Source of the DNA: Solen grandis
Taxonomy: Eukaryota > Mollusca > Bivalvia > Adapedonta > Solenidae
Length of the DNA stretch: 64,000 nt
Assembly (NCBI GenBank): GCA_021229015.1
Contig: CM037782.1
Span: 44,508,688 to 44,572,687 of the forward strand
Direction of reading: 5' to 3'
A program made the position numbers and the translations under genes. Below, in pieces: positions 25,601 through 41,000 of this stretch; positions within the stretch are counted from its first letter, which is position 1, and each line of letters opens with the position of its first letter. The notes beneath the pieces were generated by a model that saw only the letters and a program-made list of their open reading frames with translations, was not told the origin of the DNA and did not search any database.

Positions 25601-28600
25601 TGATCTATTAGTAACCAAATGATTTATCTGATTTATCAATGTCATGATATACATGTAGAAGAAAATTATATTTTTATAGTCAGTTATAAAGTATTTTGTT
25701 CTAAGGAAAATGTTATTTGATATCTTTTATACATGATAATACCATTGTACTCTAATCTTTAGCATATGTTTATGAATATATAATAATTTCTGCATCGATT
25801 ATCCATTAAAAGTTGATTTGTAATTGAAGTTTAAATTAATTAAATTGATTTCACGTATCCCTAAAGTGACATGATCTCCTGTTTTAGCTCACATAAACAA
25901 AAGGTGTTCAAGGTACATACTGCTCTGCGTCCGTTGAAACAAGTTCTTCAAATGATATGTCCAAAACGATTTTACCATATTTGATATCATTTTTTTTTTC
26001 GTACAATAAGATTAAATACTTCCTGTCCAAGGAATGAAATTCTGTATTGTAATGGCCGTAATAACTAACACGAGACGGTGATCCCTGACAATAGGTTCAT
26101 CTGGTAAAGTCGGCCTGGAGGTAGTCTCTTACAAGCTCTGTCCCCCAGACCTTAACTGGACAGCTATATACATGTATACTGGCCAGTAGCCATGTGCAAC
26201 ATAGCCAAATAGAAACCATTTACAATACAAGACAAACAGAAGATAGGAGCTAAGATCAGAAAATAACGATAAAAGACTTTGTATAACTAAAACAACAGTC
26301 ATGTTATAATCAAATTGGTATATACCATATATAATCGGACTTAGTACAACAATAGATTCCTACTAGAGTCCGATAATATTACATTTTGAAATATAGATAT
26401 TCTTATTCATTACTCCTCGTCTGGTTTGAAAATACTTGGTACAGATTCCTTTTGAACATTGTTCAGTATTGTTAGTTTTTTTTAAATATGGCTGCCTCAC
26501 GAAAATCTAGTTCATGTGAGCGAGCGAACGCCTCAATGACTCTCTTGTTATGATCCATTATATATCAGCTAACAACTCTGACTAAAATTTCATTATTGGA
26601 TTTTAATTTCACTGAAAGCATTAATTAACGGCGTTTGGGTAAAATAGATATTTTTCTTTCATTACAAGGGATTCGAGTGAAATTATTAATGAGTCTATGG
26701 GGAATTCGACAATTTAGCTATTCATCCGTTATTTCTGGGGAACTGGAACTAGCCAGAAATAAACTGTTAAACGTGGCCTAAAACAGTCGGATCAACAGCG
26801 CAATATGTTGTAGGTGCACACACTTTTCAAGACAAATACATGTACTGGATGTACCCTTTCACGTTTAGATTGCAGCTTTTCTTTTAAGTGACGAAACTCA
26901 TATGCGTGTTTAGCCCTGATATGTTTTTGAGAAGGTTAACTCGGTGACTTGTTCGCATTCGCTTTTTCTTACGCCGTTTATTTGTCTATAAGATCTCCGG
27001 ATATTTGATTTTGTATTAAGAGTAATTAATATTGGTTTGGATTTTTCAACATATCACATGGGGTTTTTTTTTAACACCATTTTCCCCCAGTTTTTATTAC
27101 GTGACCATCAAGTCAGATCGATTCGAAAACGTCATTTTTCACATGTTTTAAATTTCGACTGCATCTACAGCCAGACATGATGCGACATTCGTATGTCTTA
27201 CATTTTGCATGTCAAAGCAAGCGATAAATAAGGCCTTTTTTCCGCGACAAAAGATGCAAATTTTAAAAAAATTTGCGAGTATATAATTATGTCTGGTTTT
27301 GGGGTCGCTTAGCGATAATTATTGCCTGTTGGTTGAATTTCGCAGATATACATAAGGCGAAATACGTACAAATGGCGAAATACGACGTGGCCGAAACAGT
27401 ACTTTGTAATGTTGTGTAGATAAAGGTTATCATAAATGTTTATATGGTGACACTTCAGACTGACAATTACCTGAAAACTATTAATAAATGGGGTAGCCGG
27501 TACATAAATCTTTATTATATATAGGCAACCACGTTATGTAATATCCCTGTACGCGCCAATATTATCAACAGATAATTTTCCGGCGGTTTCTCTCGTTTCT
27601 TGCAAAGTGGGAGATAGGTGATAATCCCCGTGGTATTGACCGATGTCTATTGATGTGACAATTCGCCTTCAGAATGTTTCGCGATATAATTACAACATCT
27701 TTGTGTGTGTTTCCTGTAGGCGCCATTGAACTACGTTCAAAGCTTTTATTTGCGTCACATATGACGATATCATTTATCATTAATGTAACTGAAGTCCATA
27801 AAATTAAAAATATAAACGATTAGATATATGTATTTTGTCATGAACCCTTTACCTCTCATTCTGGAACCGCATCCTATTTAATTGACAGCTTCATATGATG
27901 TTTTCAGTACTGCTCAGTGTCAGTGTTGCTGGGTATATTAATTATACGATGACCTTATAACATAAAAGAGATCCGAAATCTGATATAAGTAAAGAGCAAA
28001 TCTTCAATATATCGTCGATTAAACCAAATATGTTTCTCTAATTAGATCGCAGATCTCTTTTATGAGTGATATTTTGAATGTCTTTGAATTATATTTTAGT
28101 TAATAAAACATAACATAACCAACCGCCGTAGTAACAAACTCCGCTATAACGCTTTTAGATCACGTATGCAGTCACTCTTTTTCCCCATAACAATTTTGTT
28201 TGATAATTATGTGGGTTTTTTTTTCAAATTTCAGCGAAATGCATTTATTTTGAAAGAGAAGAGGCATATACATATAAATATATATATAAGGAAAATCTAA
28301 TTCATTCTTCTACCAAAACTGAATTTTAGTATCAGCATTAAGATAAGACAGCTAAGAACGTGAAGAAAAAAATGGAAACGAGGCAATGCCATGTATGCTT
28401 TTAAATTGGAGATGTTGCCTAAGTAAAGCAGACATATGTGAAAAATAAGAACCAATTAAGAATTAATTAGAACTTTAAGCATATGAATTAAGATTGAATA
28501 TGTGGTTTTCTTTACTTGTTTTTTCGTGCGTCTCTTTGCACCAGTCGTAAATAACTGGACGTGGCTATATCATAAACGACGGTTCTCTAAAACTACATTG

Positions 28601-29023
28601 TGCTTTAAACAGGTGTTTCATACATTCACGCAATACTAAAGTCAGTCATACACACAGATTGCATATAGAGACATCCTTGATAATTATTTTATCTGATTTC
28701 AGTTGCAAAACGGGGCCAAGCCGTGTATAAAGTGTGACAATGGATTTTTCCCTATAAATATCGCCGGAAAATGTGCTGCCGCTAAAACACTAGAAATACT
28801 TATCCGACACGGTACGTAATCTAGGTTCCATATTGTATGATTCCCAAAAGTGCATTTCGGAATGTCTTGGGGCGAGGCATTCATTTTTTGGGGGGTTATA
28901 TCTGGTCAACCATGTGTCCATTCGTGGTTCGTGTTTTACCTGTGCACATGTTATAAAAAACGTGCAATAACTTTTTTATTATTATTTTCATCAATATTAA
29001 TATAATAATAATAATAATTATTA

Positions 29024-29058
<35 letters not shown>

Positions 29059-32000
29059 CTTCGACATATTTTTGTTAGTGTCCCACTTTTATCTATATGT
29101 TTGAGTACATGCGTACATGATATTAACGGTAACAATTACAAACGGTAATATATTCCACTGTTTTATGGTAAATTCCCAATTTGTAACCCGACCGAACAAG
29201 ATGGATGTTCTGTCATATGTCATTATATATATATGAAACCTTGATTTGAGTAGTTTAACCGTTAAACGTCAGTCAGGGATTCATTAAACTGTTGTGATCA
29301 GCTGTGTACGAAATGCTGTAAATCAGCCGCTCAAGACAGTTGAAGTGTGCAATGTCATTCTGACGGGATCCTTTGATATATACATGGTGAAAAGGAATGT
29401 AATAAGTAAAACCTACAACAAAAGATGATGTAAAGAGAAAAGGTCTGTTGTAATTTTGAAATTTGTCACGGTATATACATAGTTTCATATGGTCGGCAAT
29501 AATATTTTAATGGCTTATTGACATACATTTTGACAAACACAGAACAAAAATTCACACAGAATGGCACAGATCCATACAAACATTCATAAGATATTTGAAA
29601 GATTACGATTATATGTATAAAAAAAATAATGTCTTTCATACTTATAAACATTTCTTTTGTAACAATACATAAGTGACTAAATAAATTTTAGGAACTTATT
29701 TAATATGTAGAATCAGTAGAGGATATATTTTATAAATATAAATCGGTGTACATGACTTTCAGTGGAGGCCCTTGGTTACAAGCGAGAGGATGTGCTCACA
29801 TTTACAGATAAGGAGAACAACATGCCGCTCCACTGCGCCGTCAACAGCGGCGATCTCAAGGTTAGCTGGACCGTGCTGAGCACTGGCCTGCATTTCACAA
29901 ACATCTCAAATTGAGATTGTCCGCAAATCAGAATTTTGAAAATATGATCATGACTCTCATATTTAAGGACTGCTATTATGCATGATATTCTTAGCAAATG
30001 ATACAAAATTTCAAAAATTGTGTTTATATGTTGAATTTGAGAATTTTAAGTTGATAATAAGATAATTTTTATTTGAGATGTTCCGTGAAATGCTGAAGTA
30101 ATTAATATTAATCGCCGCGTACTCCCACCCCCTCATTAAACACACACACACATAGTCTTGCAAGCACCTTCAAGTGAGGACAATGTCTTAACTTAACCTC
30201 AAACACTTACTCTGACCCCTAACCCTAACTTGACCCCTACCCGAACCCTTACCTAATCCCTACTCTTACCATTACCTAATCACTAAGAAATAAAATCAAT
30301 GTCTAACCTAGTGGGGACGTCCTCAGTGGTGAGTAAAGTGTGAGACTCGCAAACAATTGAGCACAAAATTGATCTCACTTACCTCTCTGTGCAAGAGCAC
30401 ACACACACATGCTTATATTTTATTTTCATACAACTTTGCGTATCTATCATGGCAGACTGTCTACAATTTTCTTCATGAAAAATAATTTGTAGAGTTGTTT
30501 ATATTAGACAAAAGTAGAATGTACTGTACAATATTAAAATAGATGCGGGTCATTTTTAGAATTGCTCATCTTTAATTGACAGCAAATGAATAGTTTACAA
30601 TATCGTTTGCTCACGTGTTTATTAATTTGAGTGTTACATGGCGGATTTTTCACGCGCAGGCTGTGGAGGTATGTCTCAGCGCAGGAGCCCCAGTCGACGC
30701 CAAACAGGTAATTTATTTTTTACTCTTGCTTAAAATCAAAACAAAACACTTACAACTAATACCATACATAAAGATAAGCTGTGACGTCATTGTCATTTCT
30801 ACTTCCGGTCCATGTTCCCCAAACTTTTTATCTCTGACTTAAATTTAATGCGGATTAAAGAAAATTGACTCAGTTTGACTTTTCAATAATCATATAAACG
30901 CTAGTATATGACAAAGGCTCTTCTTAAGATCGAAATGATTGATACAAATTAACATTGAGAAATAACATTATAGGAAAGTTCATTCTTAAGCACATACTGT
31001 ATTGTATTTTTGATATGGAATTAGATAAAAATATTATCACAAAAAATTGCGTTCTATTGGATCTTGCTTTTGTTTGTGCATGTAATGTCATAGTGTAAAT
31101 TGGACTGTTAAACCTTTGATTTTGTTGACATTAAATTTCGTTGATAATAATTCCGTGAGTATCTTTATTCGTGGACGCATGCTGTGGAAAAAATGCGGTC
31201 CATAAAAAGAACGGTTTCTTTACTAAAACCCACCACGAAATTATTTCACAGTATGGTATTTTGTGGTTAAGGGTTAAGGCTTGAGACATTGTGCCCTAAT
31301 CCACGTTGGTACCTTGTGTATTCAGGAAGATAGCTCCACGCCCCTACATTTCGCAAGCGCCCAGGGCAGCCTGGACATGGTCCAGATGATGTTCAACATG
31401 CAGCCCGACAGATTCAACAACGCCATTTCTGCCCAGGACATTCTGAGACGGACGCCGCTACACCGGGCGGCGCTGTTTGACCACGTTAATGTCGTCCAGT
31501 TTCTTGTCGAAAATGTAATGAATTGTGTCTTGTTACGTAATTCTGTTAGAGTGACGTGATTTTCTGAATCATAAAACGCTTCTGAAAAATACAAATAAAA
31601 ACTTGCCTTAATCTCAAGGTCATTTGAATAATAGAAATTTGGCCGCATAACATGTGCCATCGCTAAATTAGAGTTAAATGTATATCAAAAATGTATTTTC
31701 GCAATTTTCAAGATACTTACTTCAGGATAATAAAAAAATCAAGGTATTTGAGTATTTACCCAATTAATTTTCGCCAAAAAAGCAATATTTATCAAAATAA
31801 TTGGGAATCATATTGTTTGCAGTTGTATTCCAGAATACCCATTTCACAAAAATTAACAAATACCCAATTTGAATACAAGGTATATGGTAAATACCCATTT
31901 CAAGAAAACAATATCTGTAGCTCTGAATGCTTAGTCCGGGTCCTCTTATTATAGGAGTCGTCAACAAAGATTTAACAGTTTTAACTGCAGTTTTACCCCC

Positions 32001-35000
32001 GGAACTCCACCAATTATTATATGCATATACGATCTCTTTAAAATTATTTTTATTCTATTGACACATGGTTGTGAATAAGATTAACTTGAAAAAAGATGTA
32101 TCAAAATATAATTAATTCTAACAGTTTGTTGTTTGAATGCAAATATTCATAGAAGTACATTGTATATATTTTGCATTCAAAACTTAGGATCGCTCGCGTT
32201 TGTCTTGAACTTGACCTTTGACCTCTGATTGCAGGGGGCCGACATCAACGCCCAGGACGCACACGACAGGACACCACTGCTCCTGGCATCCTCAAAGGGT
32301 GCAGCTCGAACTGTCAAGTTCCTGCTGAAAAGTGGAGCCGAGATCGATATCAAAGATAAAGATAACAGAAACTTCCTCCATCTGGCCATCAAGTTTGGAG
32401 TGCCCATAGATAATTTCGGTTGTTCGATTCTGAAGGTATAGTCAGTGTATCATGCGAATATTTTCTAGTTATATTAGTAGTGTATCCTGGAGTCGGTGGT
32501 CGTGGGTTCGATCCATGACCGTGATTATCCAGAGTCTTGATATTGATATAACTCCCTTGAGTGGCACTCCGTGTAGTTCCAGAACGTGGTTGTCCTGATT
32601 TGTTCGAGTGTAATAGAATCTCATATTGACTGATATACTGCCTGTATGACGGTTAGCCCATACAAACTAGTGTATCTACTTGACGAACTGAAGCATATTT
32701 AAAAATCAATGTTATTTAAGATGTTAATTATCTATAAAGAAACAATTTCAAATATTGTAACAATAATAACAATAATATTTAAAGATTACGTCATTTTCTA
32801 ATAACCCTTTGATATTTTTTTTTAGATTTCAAAGGGTTGCGGGTTTTGTGTTTTTATTTGCTGACATCAAAATAACAACTAGTAGATAAAATTTCCTTCC
32901 TAATCCTATAAATATATATGTTCAATTAAATTGCAATTACATTTGATCACTACCTAAATATTGCGACAGTGGGGTCATGTACATGTATTTGGTTACTTTT
33001 CAATAGATTATAACATAATCTGAACGGTTATTTAAAACACATATCAAATTATGTTAAATGCTTAATAAATCGAAAGAATGGGCATTTATAATTCAGAATT
33101 TGTGTGTATAAACTTCGGATTTGAGTAAAAATTTATGACAAATAGAACAAATCACAATCTATCCGTTTGTCATGTGCATGCAAACAGTTCGTTTTTTAAT
33201 TATGTTCGTTTAAAAGATGCTATTTTTGTAATTCTTTTTGCTGGTTACGAGAAACCTTGGATACAGAAAACAAAATGCCATGGTCTTGACAAGTTTGCTT
33301 TAACCAAGTTTTACTGTAGTCCAAAATTTGAACAAGTGGTACACTTATGATATACGCATTACATATAAGAAGGTGTGATGTACAAGATATTGTTTCACGT
33401 TTCTCTTTGTAGAATATCAAAAACTTGCTGAACGAGCGGGATGTGAATGGCTGCACGCCTCTACATTATGCCTCCAAGGAGGGACATCTGATTGCCATAG
33501 ACGACCTTATCAAACTGGGTGCCACCATTAACCCGAAAGACAATGACAAGAAATCCCCACTACATTTTGCAGCTTGGTATATTATCTATAGGTTTTTTAT
33601 TTTACGCCATTGGAATACTGTCAATATTCACAATGGTTGTGTGTGTATACTTATAATTTTTAATGGTGCTTCAATTATGTTTGTTTTTAATATGTCTACC
33701 TATGGCAAACAACTCTTGAAAATGAAATGGTACGTCTGTGAGAAATCAAGATATTAATATCATTTCTGTTAATCGCCTGCATATTGACGTAGTGAAACAG
33801 GACATGAGCCAACTATGAAAATAGTCTAGTGTACCCTTCATTGACAGCCAATGCATGTTCTTGTAATTATGTGAATGCTGCACTAGTCTTGGTAGCTAAT
33901 TGGTTAGGGCGTCGTGAGTTCGATCCCCCGCCGAGAATACTCAAGACGTTAAAATAGTACTGGTATGCCCACTTGTTTTGTGGCAGTTCCATGACTGGGT
34001 GACCCAGTGTCAAGATAATGTGACTTGGTCTAGTGTCATGTCACACAGCTACGCATTACATCACTGTATTTGTTTCATGTGTCTGTGTCACGCATAATTA
34101 TACACATTCAAAAGGTGGTTAAAATGTATATAAATTATAAACAGTGTTTATCAAAGCAATTCAAAGATAGTGTTTACATATGATAAAGCATACAAGAAAA
34201 AGTAAAAGCCAATCTCCCTAGACTTACAAATAGATTGATTTTGCTTTCGATCAGCTTAACAATGCTTTTCAGTGCGAAGCAAGATTTGTCACAGACAGAC
34301 AATCCTTTCAACGCCGAGTAATTCTGGTTTGATAGAACTCTTCATGCTTTCATTTCCATAGCATTACTAATTATAGGAAACAGCTGTTCCCATTCTTTAC
34401 TCACTGAAACAAATTGCCTATAGCATATTTGATTATATTAAGTTAGAACCGGGGTTTTAATGGACATGATAGAATGGTGTTTAGAATCAGAAAGAAAATG
34501 AATATAAGGCTTGAAGAAAATCCATGGTTCTCAATAGAATAGTTACGTCATTGATATTGATCATGCCAACGTGCGAATGCATCTTAATTAAGGTTTTCAA
34601 TGCTGACATCTTATCTACTTTAACGTGTTTAAAACAAAGCAGTAGATAAGCTAATGTTCACAACGTTTCTATTCTCGCATGCAGTTATGGACGGTATAAC
34701 ACATGCAAAAGGCTGCTTGAGAGCTCAATGGGACCCAACATCATTAACGAGACAGACGGGGACGGTCTCTCGGCCCTTCACATCGCGGCCACGAACGGTC
34801 ACACGAAGATAATCACACTGCTCATGGAGAAAGGCGCCTACCTTACAAGGTAACTCACACACATGCAGCGCCATCTAATCACATCGTGGTAGCCGGGCTT
34901 TTGATAAATAAATACACAACCTTGGAAATTACTCCCTTTGAGCAGGGTCTCTTTAATACTGTAATTATGTTGAGACTCCGCTCTGAGACATATCATGGAT

Positions 35001-38000
35001 CTAAAAATACAGAATTCTATTCTTATCTTGTACAATTACAAAAGACCATTCCACTCCGAAATGAGACGTAAACATACGTAAATCAACGAGCACTACCCAA
35101 ATGATGGTGCATAATTTCACACATTGTTAAATGGGAAATAAAATGCATATGAGATATCCGCCAAATCACTGATTGGTCAGTTTGAATCAGCGAATTATAC
35201 CGAGTATTGCCGAACCCCTGGTGAAATTGCCTATTGGTTTCTAAATTATTTCAAGCCAATGGCTATTTCAAAATGTAAACATAATGGCATTTCGACTTAT
35301 CTGTAATATGTTATCTTTAATATAATTGAAACATTGTGCCAAGCTGCACGGGAATTAAGCGACATCATGAAATAAACATATACGCAGTCTTGATACGCCT
35401 CTTCCTATGTTGCTCATTTTCTATTTTATCATCAAATTTTAGACCAATATGGACATTCTATAACATACATCATCAATTCAGCATTCTACTACATCACATT
35501 GCCTTAGAATAAGGGTTTACGGTGAATTCTGTGACTTTCGAATAAGGGGGTAGTCGTAAACAAAACGTTAGTATTCTCTTGCTATAAATCACAATAGTTT
35601 TTTTATTGGCAGACCTTACTCTATGGTTTTCAAATGAGATATAAACCAAGATGATATTTATTGCTTTTTGTCAGAAATCTGTGGTCTCAGAATAACACAT
35701 GTGAACATACTGTTTTAATTTGTGTAAAGGTATTTACCTGAGCTGTATTAAACTCATGACTGCAACATAACGGCGGATTACTGGAGCTAATTCACAGAAC
35801 ACGATTGACTGCCCTTGGTATTTTATCTACATCTCTCAGCGACATGGTGTATAGCGGCCTTTAATATTCAATTATGTAAAGCTTAATATCTCCAATTGAT
35901 ATCTGCAATTGAAATCGATTTTCTATTAAACGTATTTCCCAGGTAACTTTTCATTTGGGAATAAAGACAAATCTTTTTCATTATACAAAGGTTTATGCGT
36001 TCTTTTGTCTATTCAAATGAATAATTTTGCACCTCCAATTTAAAATCCGGCAAATGGTGTTTAGATTTTATCATTTTTTAATTGAAAGAAGAGATCAGAT
36101 GTCCTCATTGATATAAGGTCTAGAGGTATGGATGTGAGAATAATGATTCTCAGATGATGTAGGAACAGAGACTTGGTTTTGTACAAGTTACATACTCTTG
36201 GTGATATATACAGGATCTCTGATGAGTTGTCATATAATATAAAATTTTATTAAACGAGTTAAAAAAGTGGTAAAAGCGAGCATCCGTCGTCTTAACGATA
36301 TTTCTATTTGGCTACTTGAGTGTCAGATCGAGTTCAAATGATTTCGGCATACAAATAACGCCTTTACCACACAGTTATCTGTGTTTATACAAATAACGCC
36401 ATTACCACACAGTTATCTGTGTTTATACAAATAATGCCTTTACCACACAGTTATCTGTGTTTATACAAATAATGCCTTTACCACACAGTTATCTGTGTTT
36501 ATACAAATAATGCCTTTACCACACAGTTATCTGTGTTTATACAAATAATGCCTTTACCACACAGTTATTTGTGTTTATACAAATAATGCCTTTACCACAC
36601 AGTTATCTGTGTTTATACAAATAACGCCATTACCACACAGTTATCTGTGTTTATACAAATGTAGTAGAGGTATAAAATGGCACTTGTACTATCTTGCCAT
36701 AGAGCTAGCTTTTGTGGCGACGTGGTAGAGTGTCCGATTTGCATACCAAGGGTCCCGAGTTCGATACCAGCGCGGGGCAGTAGGATTTTACTTGGTTACA
36801 CAAATAATGCCTTTACCACACAACTATCTGTGTTTATGGTCACACGTACTTAGTATCCTATATGTTCTTGACATAAGTGGTGTGTCTGTGTTATGGAAAG
36901 ATATATGCACCCGTAAATATAAAGAGGATAAGTTAAGAACCATGTATCCTTTAAAAAATTCATCTTCACAGCACAGACAAAAAAAAGGCGAGAGAGAAAA
37001 ACGTCCCCATTTTTCTGTTAACTGGAGCTGAAATTTATTTATAGGACTCAAATATAAAGAAACATGAATTTCAATTGAATATCTTTTTCTTAGCACATGG
37101 CATTTTTCTCTCGTCCAATCAGATGCCAGTATTTGTTCATAGTCACCGTGGACTATAACGCGTAGTCCACACTTTTGTAAAAAATCAATAAGTGTGGACT
37201 ATGCCACCACATAACTCACACTTTTGTGACGTTTTGTCGCTAGTGGACGGAAAATACCATGTGCTAAATAGGTTAGTTCATAGTTGCCTTTCAACTACAC
37301 GACATAGTCACTCGGGCTCCGCCCTCGTGACTATATCGTGTAGTGGAAGGCAACTATGAACTAACCTATACTTCTGTTTTCATCAGGGACAATATGGACA
37401 ACTCGCCACTCCACCTGGCGGCCGAGAACGGCTACACCCGCAGTATGAAGCTGTTGCTGACTGTCTATCCGAACCTCTTGAACCTGGTCAACAAGTCCGG
37501 GGTATGCACTGGCATATAGGGTCCCTCACTTTTTCTAGATTGTCTGATACGTCAGACGTACCCTTGTTAAACTTAATTGTACTAAATTAACAGAAAAACA
37601 AAGAAATCTATACAACGAATTATAATTTAGATTACACTATTTAAGTGATACAACTAACGTGAACATTGGTATTTAAACCATCGAATAAATTGTATTATTC
37701 CGGATTTAGCATGGCTTTTTTCAATTTATTTTTTGATTATAAGGTCTGTCTATTTTTCTGTTTATCGTTAATATTTTTATTTAAAAGATTAAATTTTCAC
37801 CCTGCTAAATGAGATTCAAAATATTCAAATACCGGTTATGTTTGAATATCGCACAATCGTATGTTGACGATGATGTAGATCCGTTCATTCATTCATTCAT
37901 TCATTCATTCATTCATTTATTCATTCATTCATTCTTGTTCCTCTGCTGCAGAATACGGCGCTCCATCTCGCGGCAAAAGCGGGTCACGTGTCGGCGGTAG

Positions 38001-41000
38001 AGCTGCTCATGTCCCTAGATTCCTACTTCACCATCAACAGAGATGACCAAACGTTCATGGACATCACCCTGCGCGAACGTCGGACTGACGTAGCGTACGC
38101 TATCATACGTCACGAGAGGTACGCCGGCTTTAGTTTGTTTATGCCCCCTACTCCCCTACCCCACGCTTAAAACTCTGCTTTTATTTAATGCAATGTATAA
38201 GGACCCCTCTGTTAATTCTTGAAGTACACATTCTTCCATGGAAAATCAATTGTAATGTTTTTAAAAGATAAGTCCAAATTTGGCGTAGTTTTAACTTATG
38301 CTTAGTTAAGTAAGTGTAAAGACATAAGTACAGTGGCATTTAACTCATCAGTGTGAACATGTAATATAGCATGAGTTGCTTACAAATCGGTTTAATATTT
38401 TACTCAGTTACATCTTTCCGCCTTTAATCTGTCTATTTGTATAGTCTATCTAGATAACGTCTTCGTCCTTCTAACGCTTCATTAGCATTGAGGTAAAAAA
38501 TAATGGCCTTATAAATGTCAATTTTAAATGGTTAATGAAACAAAAGGATTTTTTCTTTTCCGTGCTGACTGTACATTTGTAAAATCTGATCTGCAATGTT
38601 GTATGAGCAAACAGAGGAAATCCTGATCAGACAGCTTTATGGAGGTGCTTCAGGGAAAATTGTTCATTACGTTTATTGATAAATTGTTGTGAGGGATTAA
38701 ACTGTAATGGCAGTATATTCACTTGAGCGCGTGCTGCGACCTGTGTTTTGTTGCGAATTGACACACAGTTTGTTGCCTTCGTTCTGTATAGAGAGAAGAT
38801 GCGAGTCGTGGTGAAATCAGTAGAAAACCATGCCATTCGGTTCAAGACCAAATTTAGTGTTTTTGCACGTGCGCCTTGTGCAGCACATGTCTATATCCGG
38901 TAGTAGTATCTGACTGCACTGGTTGACTGGAAATAAATTACAATTGAATAAAATCATGCAAAATAAAGTCAAACAAAAAATACCAACGATCGGGATGTTA
39001 AATGCAGGTATGTTAGTAGATGCTGTATAACCGAGTCTTATCGGTCGACTCTTATGTCATATCGTTCAATTGTGTCATTGAAAGAAATATCGCAGCGATT
39101 TCATGTTTTCATGTAATATAATAAAGGAATGGTTGGTTTCTCCAGATAGGACAAATAGTGAGAATATATGTTAATTCCAAATATATAGATAGAAATGTAT
39201 GATGGGTACTTTCCTTTTATGGCTGTGTATACATTTTTTACACTTTCTCAGTTTAATATTTTATCTTGATCTCCTCCGTTTGCCAGTGCGTCAAAGACCG
39301 TCTAGATATATTGAGGGGTGAGGGCGAAACTATGTTAAAGTGCTTATATAAATATATGCACTAAGCCTTGTTTCGCTCTCACCTCTCGATATAGACATGG
39401 AAAAAGCAAATATATTCACGGGAGTTATGTTTTTCAGATGGGAAGAAGTCCTTAAATTAAATTCGAAGGAATTTGACACACCAATGAATGGCCTGGTACA
39501 GTGCCTGCCTGACGCCTGTATGGTAAGGTCGCCATAAGTAATGTATTTGTAACAAATAATGTAGATTACTGCACAATTAGTTGAAATTATAAACCCATGT
39601 CCACATGTCAATCTAATTAATTCCGGTTTTAGTTTATATGTATTAAACAGTTTACTTCAATATTAAATTGAAAGATAAGTCGTGGCACATGTACTTTTTT
39701 GTTTATATTTCAAATTCCAAGAGTTTCATCGCTTTAATTTGATGAATATATTGAGAACGAATGCAACATTAAACATACCATTTACAGCATATTAGTGATG
39801 AATGAGATTGTGGATCATTAAATAATATGGTATTGATTTGGCAAGTCCACAAAATGCATGGCTTTGAATTGACGGTAATCACAAATGAATGCTACTGAAT
39901 TCCAATTTTGATGCTTGTTAAACAATTAAAAATACATCTCTGTATTACTCATTCCACATAAGGGACTCACTGTGTGAATCACCTTACTCACAGTAATAGC
40001 GTGTATCTGCTTCTCAACACGCGAATGAGTTGCTATAGCAACTTAAAGATGACGTTTTCAGGTCTATAGCAGGTATTATCAGTATGTCTGACTAAAACAC
40101 AAAAGATACAGTCCATTGTTAAATAATTTCGTTCCAGGCTGCACTAGACAGGTGCCAGACCACATCCAAACATGACCGCAGGAGCCCAGATTTCGCTGTC
40201 AGTATTTCCTTCTCTCTTATAGAACAGATATAAGTTACGCATGTCATGAGAATCCTGCCTTTGGCATAATATGATATACAATATGAAATGCTGTGTGTTT
40301 TATGATAAAGGTTATTTTAGATATGAGTTATTATTGTCAATTAAACACGTATAAAAAATATAATATAAGGTCTTGGTGTAAATTGGTGTAAATTATACCG
40401 ACTTAAGATTTTGCTCTCCAGGTGTGCTTATTTATTACATTTATATTTGGTACGCCTTAAAATATTATAAAAAATAGTCTAAATCTAATATATGTCCTCT
40501 CAGATGTTAACGAAATAAACATGTTTTTTTTTTTTTTGCGTGTGTTTGTGTGTCTTAGGGGGCAATCTCATTAAAAAATCCCATTATACTAACTGGATCT
40601 GACCACATCGTATAGAGGGTCGTCTCTGATTAACTTTTGTATAAGCCAATCAAATCGGCGGCTACAGGCGGCGTTCGGTAAATCGAGGAGAATTAACCGC
40701 ATTAATCTCGCAATAGGGTAGAAAGATGTCTAAGCGGCCGGGTAGCTCATTCGGTAGAGCATTCGCCCTTAAGCAAAAGATCCCCGGGTTCGAGTCCCGG
40801 TCCAGCTGCATGTTTTTCTCACCCTTTGACAAATGTTATACCGAATATCAGTTAGAAACGCGTTATTTAATAATTTTAAAACCGAGCACTTGTTTATGCA
40901 TATAAATTACTTAAAAGGTCAATCTGACGTGACCCCTAATGCGATGTTGTCAGATGTTGTAATATCTGATAGTAGAGGAGTGCAAATTTAGATATGATTT

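Noticed and set aside
30205..30245. Interstitial telomere repeat (CCCTAACCCTAAC)
   Set aside because: Only two exact units within a loosely similar C/T-rich repeat; not enough for a telomeric remnant.
40731..40806. Functional tRNA gene
   Set aside because: Boxes A and B are good, but the anticodon stem has a mismatch and a six-base loop and the acceptor stem pairs poorly. A SINE head or pseudogene fits better.
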